From Trematomus loennbergii (lineage: Eukaryota; Chordata; Actinopteri; Perciformes; Nototheniidae): a stretch of 64,000 nt of DNA. The position numbers were made by a program, and so were the translations under genes. Below the pieces are notes generated by a model. That model did not search any database. It was not told the origin of the DNA and saw only the letters and a program-made list of their open reading frames with translations. Below, one piece after another: positions 10,850 through 22,127 of this stretch (within the stretch, counting starts at the first letter, position 1; each line of letters starts with the position of its first letter). The stretch is from assembly GCA_012861695.1 (NCBI GenBank), contig JAAOOA010000164.1, positions 435,001 through 499,000 on the forward strand, read 5' to 3'.

Positions 10850-12166
10850 CCTTTTTGGAAACACTTGCCTTCTTAATGTGTTTGAGACCATCAGTTGTGT
10901 TGTGCAGAGGTAGGGTTAGTGCTCAGTGGAAAGCCCTATTTCACTACTGTTGTAATCCATATTATGGAAAGAACGATTCAACTCGACAGCGACAACGACA
11001 GTCCATCATTACTTTAATCATCACTTTAATAAATGAAGGCCAGTCGAACCGGAAATTGTCAAGAACTTTGAATGTATCCTCAAGTGCAGTCACAAAAACC
11101 ATCGAACGCTAAGATGAAAGTGGCTCTCATGAGGACCCTCTAGAGTTAGGGTTACCTCTGCTGCAGAGGATAAACACATCAGAGTACCAGCCTCAGAAAC
11201 CACAAATTAAAAGCACCTCAGATTAGAGCCCACATAAATGATCACAGAGCTCAAGGAGCAGACAAATCTCAACATCCACTGTTCAGAGGAGACTGCGTGA
11301 ATCAGGCCTTCATGGTCCAACTGCTGCAAAGGTCCACCTACTGAGGATGAACAACAAGAAGAAGAGAATTGTTTGGGCCAAGAAACACAAGGATGGACAT
11401 TAGACAGTGGAAATCTGTACTTTGGTCTGATGAGTCCAAATTTGAGATTTTTGGTTCCAACTGCGGTGTCTTTGTGAGACGCAGAGAAGGTGAGCGGATG
11501 GTTTCTGCATGTGTGGTTCCCACCGTGAAGCATGGAGGAGGAAGTGTGATGGTGGGGGGGGGGCTTTGCTGGTGTCACTGTTGGTGATTTATTCAGAATT
11601 CAAGGCACACTTAACCAGCATGGCTACCACAGCATTCTGCAGCGCCATGCCATCCCATCTGGTTTGGGATTACTGGGACCCTCATTTGTTTTTCAACACA
11701 CAATGACCCCAAACACACCTCCAGGCTATGTGAGGGCTATTTGACTAAGAATGAAAGTGATGGAGTGCTGCGTCAGATGACCTGGCCTCCACAATCACCC
11801 AACCTCAACCCAATTGAGATGGTCTGGGATCAGTTGGGCCGCAGAGTGAAGGAAAGCAGCCAACAAGTGCTCAGCACCTCTGGGAAGTCCTTCAAGACGG
11901 TTGGAAAACCATTCCAGGTGACGACCTCATGAAGCTGACTGAGAGAAGCCAAGAGTGTGCAAAGCTGTCATCAAGGCAAAAGGGGGCTATTCTGAAGAAT
12001 CTAAAATATAAATCATATTCTGGATTGTTCATCACTTTTTTGTTCTACATAATTCCATGTGTTCTTTTATAGTTTTGATGTCTTCAGTATTAATCTACAA
12101 TGTAGAAATAATTAAAATAAATAAAAACCTTCGAATGAGAAGGAGTGTCCAAACTTTTGACTGATA
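10850..12166 (+). mobile_element. Tc1/mariner transposon, decayed
   Basis: A Tc1-like transposase is spread over several frames: an N-terminal helix-turn-helix region (RQRQSIITLIITLINEGQSNRKLSRTLNVSSSAVTKTIER across 10981-11112, in one frame), a central part (VFVRRREGERMVSACVVPTVKHGGGSV), and the C-terminal catalytic region with SPNLNPIEMVWDQLGRRVK (11741-11932; the Glu of DDE is the E of NPIE). The 3' terminal repeat is CTTCGAATGAGAAGGAGTGTCCAAACTTTTGACTG, ending at the TA-repeat near 12166. The 5' terminal repeat is missing. The element is inactive. An inverted relative is at 55745-56790. Confidence 0.85.
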
Positions 12167-12967
12167 TATATATATATATATATATATATGGAGGAAATAA
12201 GTATGTGATCCCTTGCCGATTTTGTAAGTTTACCCACTTGCAAGGGGATCAAATACTTATTTCCCACAGTTAAATGCAAATACATTGTTATTTTAGATAT
12301 AATCTCAATTTCTGGATTTAAAAATATTATTATTAAGCCTGCTTTTAGTATAAGGCTCTCTAACCAGAGGTTATTTGCTTTGTTAGCTAACATTATCTGC
12401 TGGTATGTAGCTACTTGATTATCTGCTCTATAACATTATAGAACATGGGGGAACATCTTCAACATTAATATTGTAGAAGCTGGAAATGTTTGGCATGGAG
12501 CTGCAACAACTTTCTGTTAACCGATTCATCCACATTCAGTATATGTTTACAGTAGTGTTAAGAATTACTGCTGGATTTGCAATTTGTTGCTGTTTCCTTT
12601 TCACGTTGCAAGTCTTGAAGCAACAATAGTGTTTGCCACGTACATTGTATTTATTAGATGACATGGCTGTTCCAAATATAAATGACCAAGGAGTCTTTAC
12701 ATTTAGGAAAGATGTGGGGCATATGCAAGTGTTTATAGTTTCATGTCTCTATGTTTTTAAAGAGACACATAATTAGAAAACCTGAGAAATCCTTATCTTA
12801 TATTCTAAGTAGGTGTTGTTGCAATAAATGTCCTCTAGATGTCAGTAATCCATTTATTTAAAATGTCATGGAGGTTGTGGTGCCCTTGTATGATTAGCAG
12901 TGAAGAGTTTCAGGTTAACGGTTGTAATTACATTTGAATTCAATCTAAAAATGTCTCTCACTTTCAG
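12167..12967. repeat. Intergenic flank, mirrored at 54862-55700
   Basis: A TA dinucleotide run, then about 750 bp of AT-rich sequence that recurs in reverse orientation at 54862-55700. No gene or further element seen. Confidence 0.6.
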
Positions 12968-13168
<201 letters not shown>

Positions 13169-13399
13169 TTCATTGTGGAGTTGCACCTGTTGTCTTGTTT
13201 TTACATTATTTGTTGAATTCAGAAACCCAAGACTTGAAATGAAGAAAAATGTTAAATGATGGAATTAAAAAAAAGATGATTATTAAAAAAAAAGTATATT
13301 TAAACTATATAAATAAATGAGGTGATGATATTTCTGTTTACTTTAGAAGTTATTATAATCTGTATGCTGTGATTCTGATCTGGGAAACATTAAAGACAT

Positions 13400-14700
13400 T
13401 CATAGCCAGTCTGCAGATGTGGTCTCTTTATTGAAATAGTAAACAGTAGTAAGTATACATGTTAACATTATAAAGAAATTAACAGTATAAAGAATGAATG
13501 GTGTTTTTTATTATGTAAATAGAAAGAATCAGATACTTCACAGAAACAAAAGATTAGAAGATCTGAGTAAAAGAAAGATCATATATGATGCTGTTACTTG
13601 TTGACAATAGCACTTTTATATTGAATGATCTTTTAAGTGAGTAATACATGTAAATATGTGATATCAGATTCTTAAATGACAGAAAAAAAAGTGGTTATAG
13701 ATTTTGAACAAAGACAATTAAATGTCATACTGGATTAGGTAATAAAAACAACCTGAAGGATAACCGACATGTTGACATTTAGACTGGAATATCTTTTAAA
13801 ACATAAAAAATGCAACAAAATAAATATTCACAAAAACAATACCATCTTTATATCATCCTTAACTTGATTCAAACTTGTTGTCATGTTTACATGTTGACAT
13901 GCTGAATATGAACTAAATGATCCTTTCATTGATCTAAAAATGTTAAAAATGTGGCATTTGAAAATGAAAACTAACATAATACATTTTGAGTAAATATTAT
14001 AACATGAACATGAAAATGTAAATATTTGGAGCTAAATACTTGATTGGAATACAAAGAAAGACTTTCAGGTTTTTGGTAAGGCAATGCCATATAGCACTCA
14101 ATAAGGTAAGAACAACATTCATGTGTAATCTACATGTTGACATTTAGATCGAATGATATGTTAAACATTGAATATGTAAATATATAAATGAAACAAAATA
14201 ATACATTCTAACTCTCTGGGAAACGGTCACATGTCAAACTGAACTTGATTACAACAGACTTTCTGTCATGTTTACATGTTGACTGTACCACCACTAAAAC
14301 ACAATGATTCATTCACTGATTTAAAAATCTAAATGTGTGGCTTTTGATGCAGCTCAGAAATGAAAAGACAACAATTCTAAATGTGTCAATAAAAATGTAA
14401 ATAATAAGAACCAGATACTTATTTGAAATAAAAATAAAGACATTGTATAATCTTCATGTTGACATGAAGACTGAATGATATTTTAAAACATTACAATTGT
14501 TAATGTGTTTATGACAAAACCACAGAAAAACATAAAAGCAAATATTTTTGCATCAGTTACTTCAAGGAAATAAAAACACTCAATCAAATCAAATTTGATT
14601 AATTGATACTACAATAACAACCAAAAAAAGAGGCATTTAAAGTATGTTAATCAAACTGAAACGTTTACAAATTCCTTGTAAGTTGTTGTTGAAATATTGG
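13400..14700. repeat. Degenerate ~350-bp tandem repeat downstream of GVIN copy 2
   Basis: Units recur with a period of about 325-380 bp, each carrying ACATGTTGACATTTAGAC-like cores (13769, 14131, 14455) and a second TGTCATGTTTACATGTTGAC-like core (13883, 14267). The same array lies in reverse orientation after copy 3 (37950-39260), with pieces at 51730-52260, 54360-54600 and 58360-59170. AT-rich and non-coding. Confidence 0.65.
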
Positions 14701-14841
14701 TCAACCTTGCCATCTCATAAACAGCATGTTACTTTGTGTGCTTCTCTTCATATAAATCAAGTGTAATCTAAATGTCCATGAGAGGATGATGACTGTAATG
14801 AGGAGGACGGGACCCTCTGTGAGCACAAAGCTTGTAGTTTC

Positions 14842-17800
14842 TCATTTGATATGAAATGACTCTTTGAGGCTTGCCTCTGCTTGCTCAGGTGTGATACGTT
14901 TCCAAGCTTCAGGAATATCAGCAGGCTTTGCCTTGTATGCTGCTGCAAACTCATTGTTGAAGTTTGCCAGTACATATTTCCAGTAGTCTGATGCCTGGAG
15001 GCTTGCATCTGGTGGGATTATCCAGTCCGGATAGATTTCCCTGTAACGCTTGAAAGGGTGCGATTGATCATTTGTAGCACTGCAGCGAAAAGTACAGTCA
15101 CTGTTCACAGAGGAAGAGCATATGAGTCTGTGAATTCTTCTGCCTTCTTCTGGCACTGGTCTACATTATGGAACACATCTTTAAAATCAGCAAGAAACTT
15201 TTCTTTGTTTTCCTTCAGACATCTGTAGGGATCATTCTTTTGGAGGAAATCTTCATGCAGTCTCTGAAACCTTCTGGCTGCGTCTGCACAGATGTGCTGT
15301 TTCAGAGAGACTTCAAAAGTGATGTCTGTTCCAACTTCCTGATTGTTTTGCAGCCTCTCATCAATCATGTTTAGAATCTCCTCGATGTAGGTATCATGGT
15401 AATTACTCTTTCTTTGCACTTTGTCACTCACCATCTGTGAGCAAACTGCAATGATGCTGTCAGCTGTTTGTTGTACATGCTTTGCATTACCTGGTATTTT
15501 AAACCACTGTTTAAGTCTGTGTGCACTTTGATTCAAGTATCCTTCAACTGTATATTTAAATGGCCCCAGTCCACATTCTCTCAGGCTTTTTTGACTTAAC
15601 AAATCACTTACGTGACTTCCCTTGGTTGATAGATTTGTTCTCAGGCGGTGAGACACACTGTGAAAATGTTGTTAACCTTCATTTTTTAAAGGAAAGTTCC
15701 TTCACTGTTTTAGTCCACATCTTGTCAAATTCTTTGTCCAGCTCTTTCTCTGTCATCTGACTTTTTTCTTCCTATATTCTTCAATCAATGCACAAACTCT
15801 GCCCTCTAATTCCTTTGTGTGGTTCTCCTTGATTTTATCGAGTTCTGTCATCCCCTGTCTGATGTCAGCTGCTGCTGTGAGTTGATTAAACACAGAGCTT
15901 TCCATTTCTCGTCGAAGGCTCTTTGCACTGTTTTTAAACTCCTCTTTGTATCCTTCAACAAGATAGACATGACCCTCTGTTTGCTTGAAGTACTGGTCCA
16001 GATTTTCCAGAAGCTTTGTTTCCCATTTAGACAGCTCTGTCAAAGCTTCATTTTTCAATAGCTGAGAAGTTCTCTCATGTCAGATATGTTAGATTTATCA
16101 GCAGGTGTACCAAAATCGGAGATTCTTGTTTCAGCTTTGTAACCCATGAGTACATTTCTTTTTTGAAGTCCCATTCCCATTGTTGAATTCTGTGCACAGC
16201 CTCATGTATGCATCAGCCACGAGACTGTTTCTGAAACTGAAGATGAAGTTTTCATGTTTTACTGCCGTCCACAGGCTCTTCATCCACTCTGTAAACTCCA
16301 AGATATTATTAGCAGATGATCCACAACTTCCCAAAATGTGGATGATGTTCTTCTTGAGCTCATAACAGCCTCGCTGTAGCCTGCATTGACTGGTGCCATC
16401 GGTGGGTTTCCATTCCAGAGTCCAGGAATGTACCAGTTTCCAGTGTCTGGACTGTACTCCATCACATCAGTGAAGCTCAGTACTCTTCTTTCTTTTCCAT
16501 TTTGGCTGCTGCCTTGGTCATCTCGTTTAACTGCTGCAGGAGCAGTTTCCTGTCTCGCATGTTCTTGTCATGGGCTGAAACATCGGACACATTCTGGTGA
16601 ACAAACTGACATTTGGGCTTCTTTTTGCCCACCTCTTTCATCCTGAGGAAAGCGTACAACTATCTGTAGGATGTCCTTCATTTCTGTTGAATTCTCCATT
16701 GCAATATTGATGATGGTGATATCACTCAGCCCCACAACAAGTGTTGCAAGCTCATTGTCGTGCTCATAGCTATTGTCCAGTTGTGCGAGCTCTGGTGACT
16801 TTAAGCCCTCAGTGTCAATGATCACCATGAAGTCACAGTTGAAGTCTTTTCTGACATCTTCATTGATTTTAATCAGCAACATAAAGGCACCTCGAGTGCA
16901 TCGACCACTGCTGACTGCAAACTGCACTCCAAACATGGTGTTGAGGAGAGTGGACTTTCCTGTGCTCTGAACTCCAAGAACTGTGACTACCAGGATCTTG
17001 TTCTTAGGAGACACCAAGGCATTGAGCTGAGAGAGAACGTCAGTCACCCATCTGAGAGGTATGTTGGATGCTTCTCCATCTACAAGCTCAAGTGGAAATC
17101 CATCAAGCATTAACTCAGCACATAGCTTGGGGAGATGCTGTAGTTGTTGACGTGCTGGGTCTGTTTTAGGAAGGGAAAGGGAAGCTTCATAGATCTGCCC
17201 CATTTCACGGAAGAAGTGTTCAGTCCCTAATGAGCTGTTGGCAAGTTGTTTGTCCATTTTCTTTATCTCCTCTTTGTTCTCAGGTTTTTGCATTTTTCTT
17301 TGTACTGCTCCCTGAGGTCAAAGAGTTTTTCCGAGACACGTTATCGAGGTTCATTCGCATCCATTTCAGGAAATACCACCTCTCTATCCCGGGCTTGATA
17401 TTGCATTGATGAAACATGTCATTGCCTTTGAGATGTCCTGAGAGTTCTGTTTTTCCGAAGTTTGGTTTTCTGGAGCTGAAGATCACTTTTGTATTTTTCT
17501 ATATTTTTGGACCCAACTTTCCGAAGTCGCAATTCTTCTTTCTCTAAGCAAGTAAGCTCCTTCCATATCTGGCCTTGCAAGGGAAGCTGAGCGTCTTTGT
17601 ATTTAAGAATGTCTTGAATTTCTGCAGTGATGGCATCTGCATTTTTCTTGGCAGTCTGGCACTCTGGAGAGTCTTCATCAACACAGATTCCATGTTCATG
17701 GGCAACGTCAGCCATCTTCTCAATTCCCATCTTCACCTTTGTGTTTTCAAATGCATTGCTGACTTTTTCACGCAAATCTTTGACAAAGTTGCATCATTAT

Positions 17801-18780
17801 GTGCTTATCTTTCAAAAGGATGTTGCTCTTTTTTAAGCTCAACTTGGTTGCTACCTTTTTTACAGCATCTAATTTGAAATCTTTGCTTTGACGGTTACCC
17901 ACCAAGAAGATCTGGGCCTTGTGGTTTTGGTTGGTTAGCAGCTCACACTCAGAGTCCAAAGCATCAAAGAACACAAAAACTGCTGCAGATGTCTGACACA
18001 AGAAAGCAAATTGTGTTTCAAATGAAGCAATGTCCCCACGAAGGTTAGCTACAGCAACTGGCTCGCTGAAGACATCCATGTTTTTGTTCCCACAAGGGAG
18101 GTACCAAGTCATTTCAACCAATCCATTGGATATTCTCCTTGGACTGTCACCACCCTCCATGTTGGAGTGAACAAAGGTGTCATGGTACTGCTGAGAATTG
18201 CTCAGAAGCTTATTGAGGATCTCTGACTTGGACAAGGAGCACTCACCCAGTCTCACAAAAGATATCATTGGAAGTTCAGAGACAACAATTCTCTCTTCAA
18301 TAAATCCCTTGGATTCTGAAAGTGACTGAGGTCTGTACTTTTTAACAATGTCTCTCATGGCCCAAAGCATGAGTGTGCACTGCTTTGTGTCACAGTTGGG
18401 AAGCAACAGAGGCACGGAAAACTGACACATGGACATTTTGAGGGCCATTTCCTGCTGTACAAAACCATCAGAGCACAGGAAGAGAGCAGTGATAATGTCA
18501 AGGGGATTCAGTGTGTACCTGAATGTGTACTTTCATCGATTATCAAGATCTAAGTTATCATCCAAGTCTGATTCATGTGAAGGTGTACATTTTACATTCC
18601 TAGCTGTCACATTGACCATCATTAGTTTCTTCAGAAAATACCATGGAAGATCTGAATTACACTTGGCAGGTTCATCAGTAATGGTCTTCTTGTCAATCCT
18701 TAGAAGTGTGCTTAGGGATAACTTCTCTTTGTAGTGGTGATCCAACCCCAGTTCCTCCAAAAAACTCTCAAGGTGTGGCT
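14842..18780 (-). pseudogene. GVIN copy 2 giant terminal exon (GTPase domain)
   Basis: It starts at acceptor TTCTACAG (before 18780) with PHLESFLEELGLDHHYKEKL. Then comes the VLIG N-terminal block (NPLDI..., MALKMSMCQFSVPLLLPNCD), a coiled middle (AITAEIQDILKYKDAQLPLQ) and the G domain in one frame at 16568-17293. Motifs are P-loop GVQSTGKST, switch IIDTEGLKSPEL and VVGLSDITIIN. Further blocks include SPDTGNWYIPGLWNGNPPMA and the C-terminal ASDYWKYVLANFNNEFAAAY, ending ESFHIK and stop at 14842. The segment encoding the CPFC/His motif, present in copy 3, is deleted: the reading passes from CQKKAEEFTD straight to SYALP (near 15110-15135). The exon is about 0.6 kb shorter than in copy 3. Confidence 0.85.
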
Positions 18781-21159
18781 CTGTAGAAAATGAAAAGAAT
18801 CATACTAAAAACATTATCCGTTATTCCACCAACCCTAAGCATGGATCAAATATATTTTAATATTTATCAATTGCTAAAACTATGACTACGTTGGTCATTC
18901 AGTCAGTCAGTAAACTGCTTGTCTAATCGCAGCCTGCTAATGAATTGTTGGTTAAAGGACCTTGAAGAGGTGGATAGAGACATTTCTTTGGATCAGAATA
19001 CGGCAGGTTGATGAAAATCCTCCTGGCACTGAATTGGACATTGGCATTATTCATAGGTGATAATTGAATGAAACTCAGAAAGGGTGCTGTCATCAATCAT
19101 ATTACCTAACAGCAGCATATCCTGGGGAGGGTTAAACCGTATAAACTGTATACATACTTATGCTCTAGACCCATAAAAGGTTCAGTTGTTCTTATCCTGA
19201 CTTAACTATTATGCATTTCATTATACTTTTTAACAGTGTTGAAAAAAGTACTCAATAAATATTGATACCAAAGTGTAGAAATTAAAGTAGAGATGTGTGT
19301 ACCAAAACTAAAAGCTTTTAACAATTTTAGAATAATATATATTGTAATTAGTGTATTAATGTGGTCACAATTTAAATGTTGCAGCTGGTAAAGGTGAAGC
19401 TCACTTTTATTACTGTTTTACTTTCAGCTAATCAATGACAATACATCATAATTCAGTAGTTGATTTATATATTTGTATTTTTTAATAAGAACTTGCTAAA
19501 AGTAACATAACGTATGTAAAAAGTCAAATTTGTTAGCATGTTGTGAGGCAGGATCTATAGAAACAGCCAAACGGGTGTCTTTCAGAAGAAGAAATTGGTA
19601 ACTTTCTTGTATTCAAAGATAAATACTGCAGGGATGGAATCTGGACTTCTTCTTCTGAAGAGTACATCAACCCAGAAGCATGTGCAAATAAAGCCATCTG
19701 TCCAATTCCAATATTTATGTTTGAGTTCCCATTACATTACTGATTTCTTTATACAAACCTTTGACGTTGTCTGCAGCCATATGCAATAATGATTTCATTT
19801 GACTTACCTGTCTGGGCAGAGGTTTTAGTAGGCTTGCTTATTGTGTCCCGAGGCGATGACTCCCTGCTGACGTGGTCGACTGTAACCTGCACAGGAGGGC
19901 TGGGCTCTGTGGGAACATATAAAGGTTTCACTGAAACTGAAAATTCCCGTTCTGTCAAAGTTTGTCAGCATTTTAAAGTGCTGCTTGACTGCTAAGTAAA
20001 ACAGTGTGGTAAAAGAGAAAGCTAAATAAAATAACAACATGGATGTAATGGCAATTTTAGTGTTCCAATGTCCTATATTCTTTTGCCATTACTTCACAGG
20101 AGGGCTAGAGAGTGATCCAGACGCAGACACAAACAGATGATTTTCCGGTCTTTTGCTGCAGTTTAGAATGATGTTTTATTTAGCGTTTTACATACCAAGG
20201 TTTAATTATACATGCAATAGTTGTGGTGAGCATCTGCCGGCTGGTGGAATCGGTATGCTCTTTCCTCCTGTGTCCTCGTCCTTTCCTGTCACCTATGACC
20301 CTTTTTATACACCCAGTGCAGCTAACCCCCGCCACCAAGTGTCCAAAATAATATTGCAGTATAAATATAAATAAAGTAAACTGAGACCCAACAACACCCA
20401 TAAAATGGCTCCTACAATGGACTTAATTTGTCTAAAACTAACATTTATTACGTACATCAACAGTGTCCCTCAGGAGTTTACATTTTGAGGAAATTATTCA
20501 CGTTTGCTTTTAAGGATTTGTTTTTGATTTACCTCTTGCAATCCTGTGCAACAAACCTGCAATGTGAGATATAAACACTATCTGCCATTTGTACGGCGCT
20601 ATAATCACTTGAATGTAGAAAATACTTATTTTTTATAAATGTCCCAACTTATATTCTTTTAAGGTCACAACACTTCAATGCCATCTATGTCACTTAGCTT
20701 ACTCAAATTGCTGCTACTCATTTCTGAGCTATGGTTGTGTACTTATTTGTCTTTATTTCTATTTGATTACTAATGTATGCTTTACTTTTTGATTATTTCA
20801 TGTCTCTTTTTTTTAGCTGCTATTCAACTTTTGCAGAACTTCTTTATCCTCTGAGGATGAAGTTGCTCAGTTCCTGCATTTTAGATCGATTTCAATTGTA
20901 TCTGACTTTCTTTATTACTTTATTAAATATAAAAATAGACAAACTTGTTTATTAAATTTATCAGTTTCTCTTAAGGGAATTAAAATGCCCACCACAATGT
21001 AATCTGCATTTTTCTCGGCAGTCTCAAACTCTGAAAGTCTTTATTAACCCAGAAGCATGTTCACTCAAAGCCATCTGCTCAATTCCAATCTTCATCTTTG
21101 GGTCAACATCTTTGACATTGTCTTTATCAACCATGCAATAATGATTTTATTTGACTTAC
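18781..21159. other. Introns of GVIN copy 2
   Basis: Near-identical to 4191-6582 of copy 1, including the unidentified repeat (20055-20405) and the exon-like segment (18930-19130). No additional gene is seen apart from the miniature exon listed separately. Confidence 0.6.
19808..19951 (-). CDS. Miniature FN3-derived exon, GVIN copy 2
   Basis: The same 144-nt phase 1-1 exon as in copy 1: FN3 N-terminal strand joined directly to the C-terminal strand, with acceptor TTGACAG and donor GTAAGT kept. It differs from copy 1 at only a few residues (EPSPPV for EPTPPV, TSAQT for TSVQT). Confidence 0.6.
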
Positions 21160-21457
21160 TTGTGTTGGCAGATGTTACAGTTGGTGCTTACTTCCATTCC
21201 GAAGTTTTGTAGAAACCTGTAGAGAGTAACACTCCCCTGGCTTCAGGTTGCTGAATGTCATCTTGTTTGTGTCAGTTGTCTCTTTCATAATGTCTCCCTC
21301 ACTGCAACAAGTCACAATGTAACTCTCCACTTCACCAGCAGGGGGGTCCCAATGCAGAGACAGTGACTCGCTGCTGACCTGGTCGACTGTAATCTGCACA
21401 GGAGGGCTGGGCTCTATGGGAACATATAAAGGTTTCACTGAAACTGAAATTCATATT
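21160..21457 (-). pseudogene. FN3 exon, GVIN copy 2
   Basis: The same FN3 domain as in copy 1 (SLSLHWDPP, LKPGECYSLQVS), but with bases lost near 21184, after the RNG codons, so the frame breaks before the last strand. Acceptor TTGACAG and donor GTAAGT are intact, and there is no L1 here. It gives the pre-insertion sequence for the L1 in copy 1. Confidence 0.75.
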
Positions 21458-21665
21458 CTGTCAAAGTTTGTCAGCATTCTAAAGTGCTGCTTAACTGCAG
21501 TAAAATAGTGTGGTAACAGAGAAAGCTACATAAAATAACAACATGGACTTAATTAGTCTAAAACTAATATTCATTACATACATCAACAGTGTCCCTCAGT
21601 GTAAGGAGTATACATTTTGAGGGAATTATCCACGTTTGCTTTTTATGGATTTGTTTTAGATGTAC

Positions 21666-22127
21666 CTGTGCGACCATTCACAGTGCTGGGCGCAGCAGGA
21701 GGGATATCAGGTGGTGAAATGAAAGACTGCTGGTTAGTATTTACAATAGTTATTGGTGGAGGTGGAGGATCTGTCATAAGATTAGAAAAGTGCATCTCAG
21801 TATCTTTACATTACAGCAAATATGAAGTCATTACATTGGATCAGACATTGACAGTCATACTTACAGTTGGACTGTGGTGCTGCTGGAGTGTTCTCTAATT
21901 TCCTATTGCTCAGGCAACAACCGCACAGCACAGAACAGCACTGTGCTAGGACACCTGGATTTCCCTGTGGGGATTAACTCTTTTCTTGAACAAAGGAAAC
22001 TGATCCATAATATGAGAAAGATATGTTTAGATTTGAAATGTATCTATGATACCATATTCACAGTAGCTGTTATCTAACCGTTTACCTCTTCATCAGGGCT
22101 CTCCATTGTAGATACTCTTTCAGCCAT
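21666..22127 (-). CDS. GVIN copy 2 exons 1-3 (start, Cys-rich, proline-rich)
   Basis: Three small exons match copy 1 base for base in their boundaries: ATG exon 22086-22127 (MAERVSTMESPDEE), Cys-rich exon 21865-21964, and proline-rich exon 21666-21770. All are open, with consensus splice sites and compatible phases (0, 1, 1). The 5' end of this copy therefore looks functional even though the terminal exon is broken. Confidence 0.6.

Larger units (their letters stand above)
14842..22127 (-). pseudogene. GVIN copy 2 (interferon-induced very large GTPase 1-like), whole locus
   Basis: A complete locus by synteny: exon 1 (22086-22127), Cys-rich exon (21865-21964), proline-rich exon (21666-21770), FN3 exon (21160-21457), miniature FN3 exon (19808-19951) and giant terminal exon (14842-18780). 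It is a head-to-tail duplicate of copy 1, since window position 1 corresponds to 16368. At least eight frameshifts interrupt the terminal exon, and the FN3 exon has lost bases near 21184. Together with loss of the C-terminal CPFC module, this favours a pseudogene. Because most lesions are single-base deletions that differ between copies, sequencing error cannot be excluded. Confidence 0.8.

Noticed and set aside
13400..14700. CRISPR-like array
   Set aside because: Repeat units are long (about 350 bp), degenerate and without unique spacers, in a vertebrate genome.
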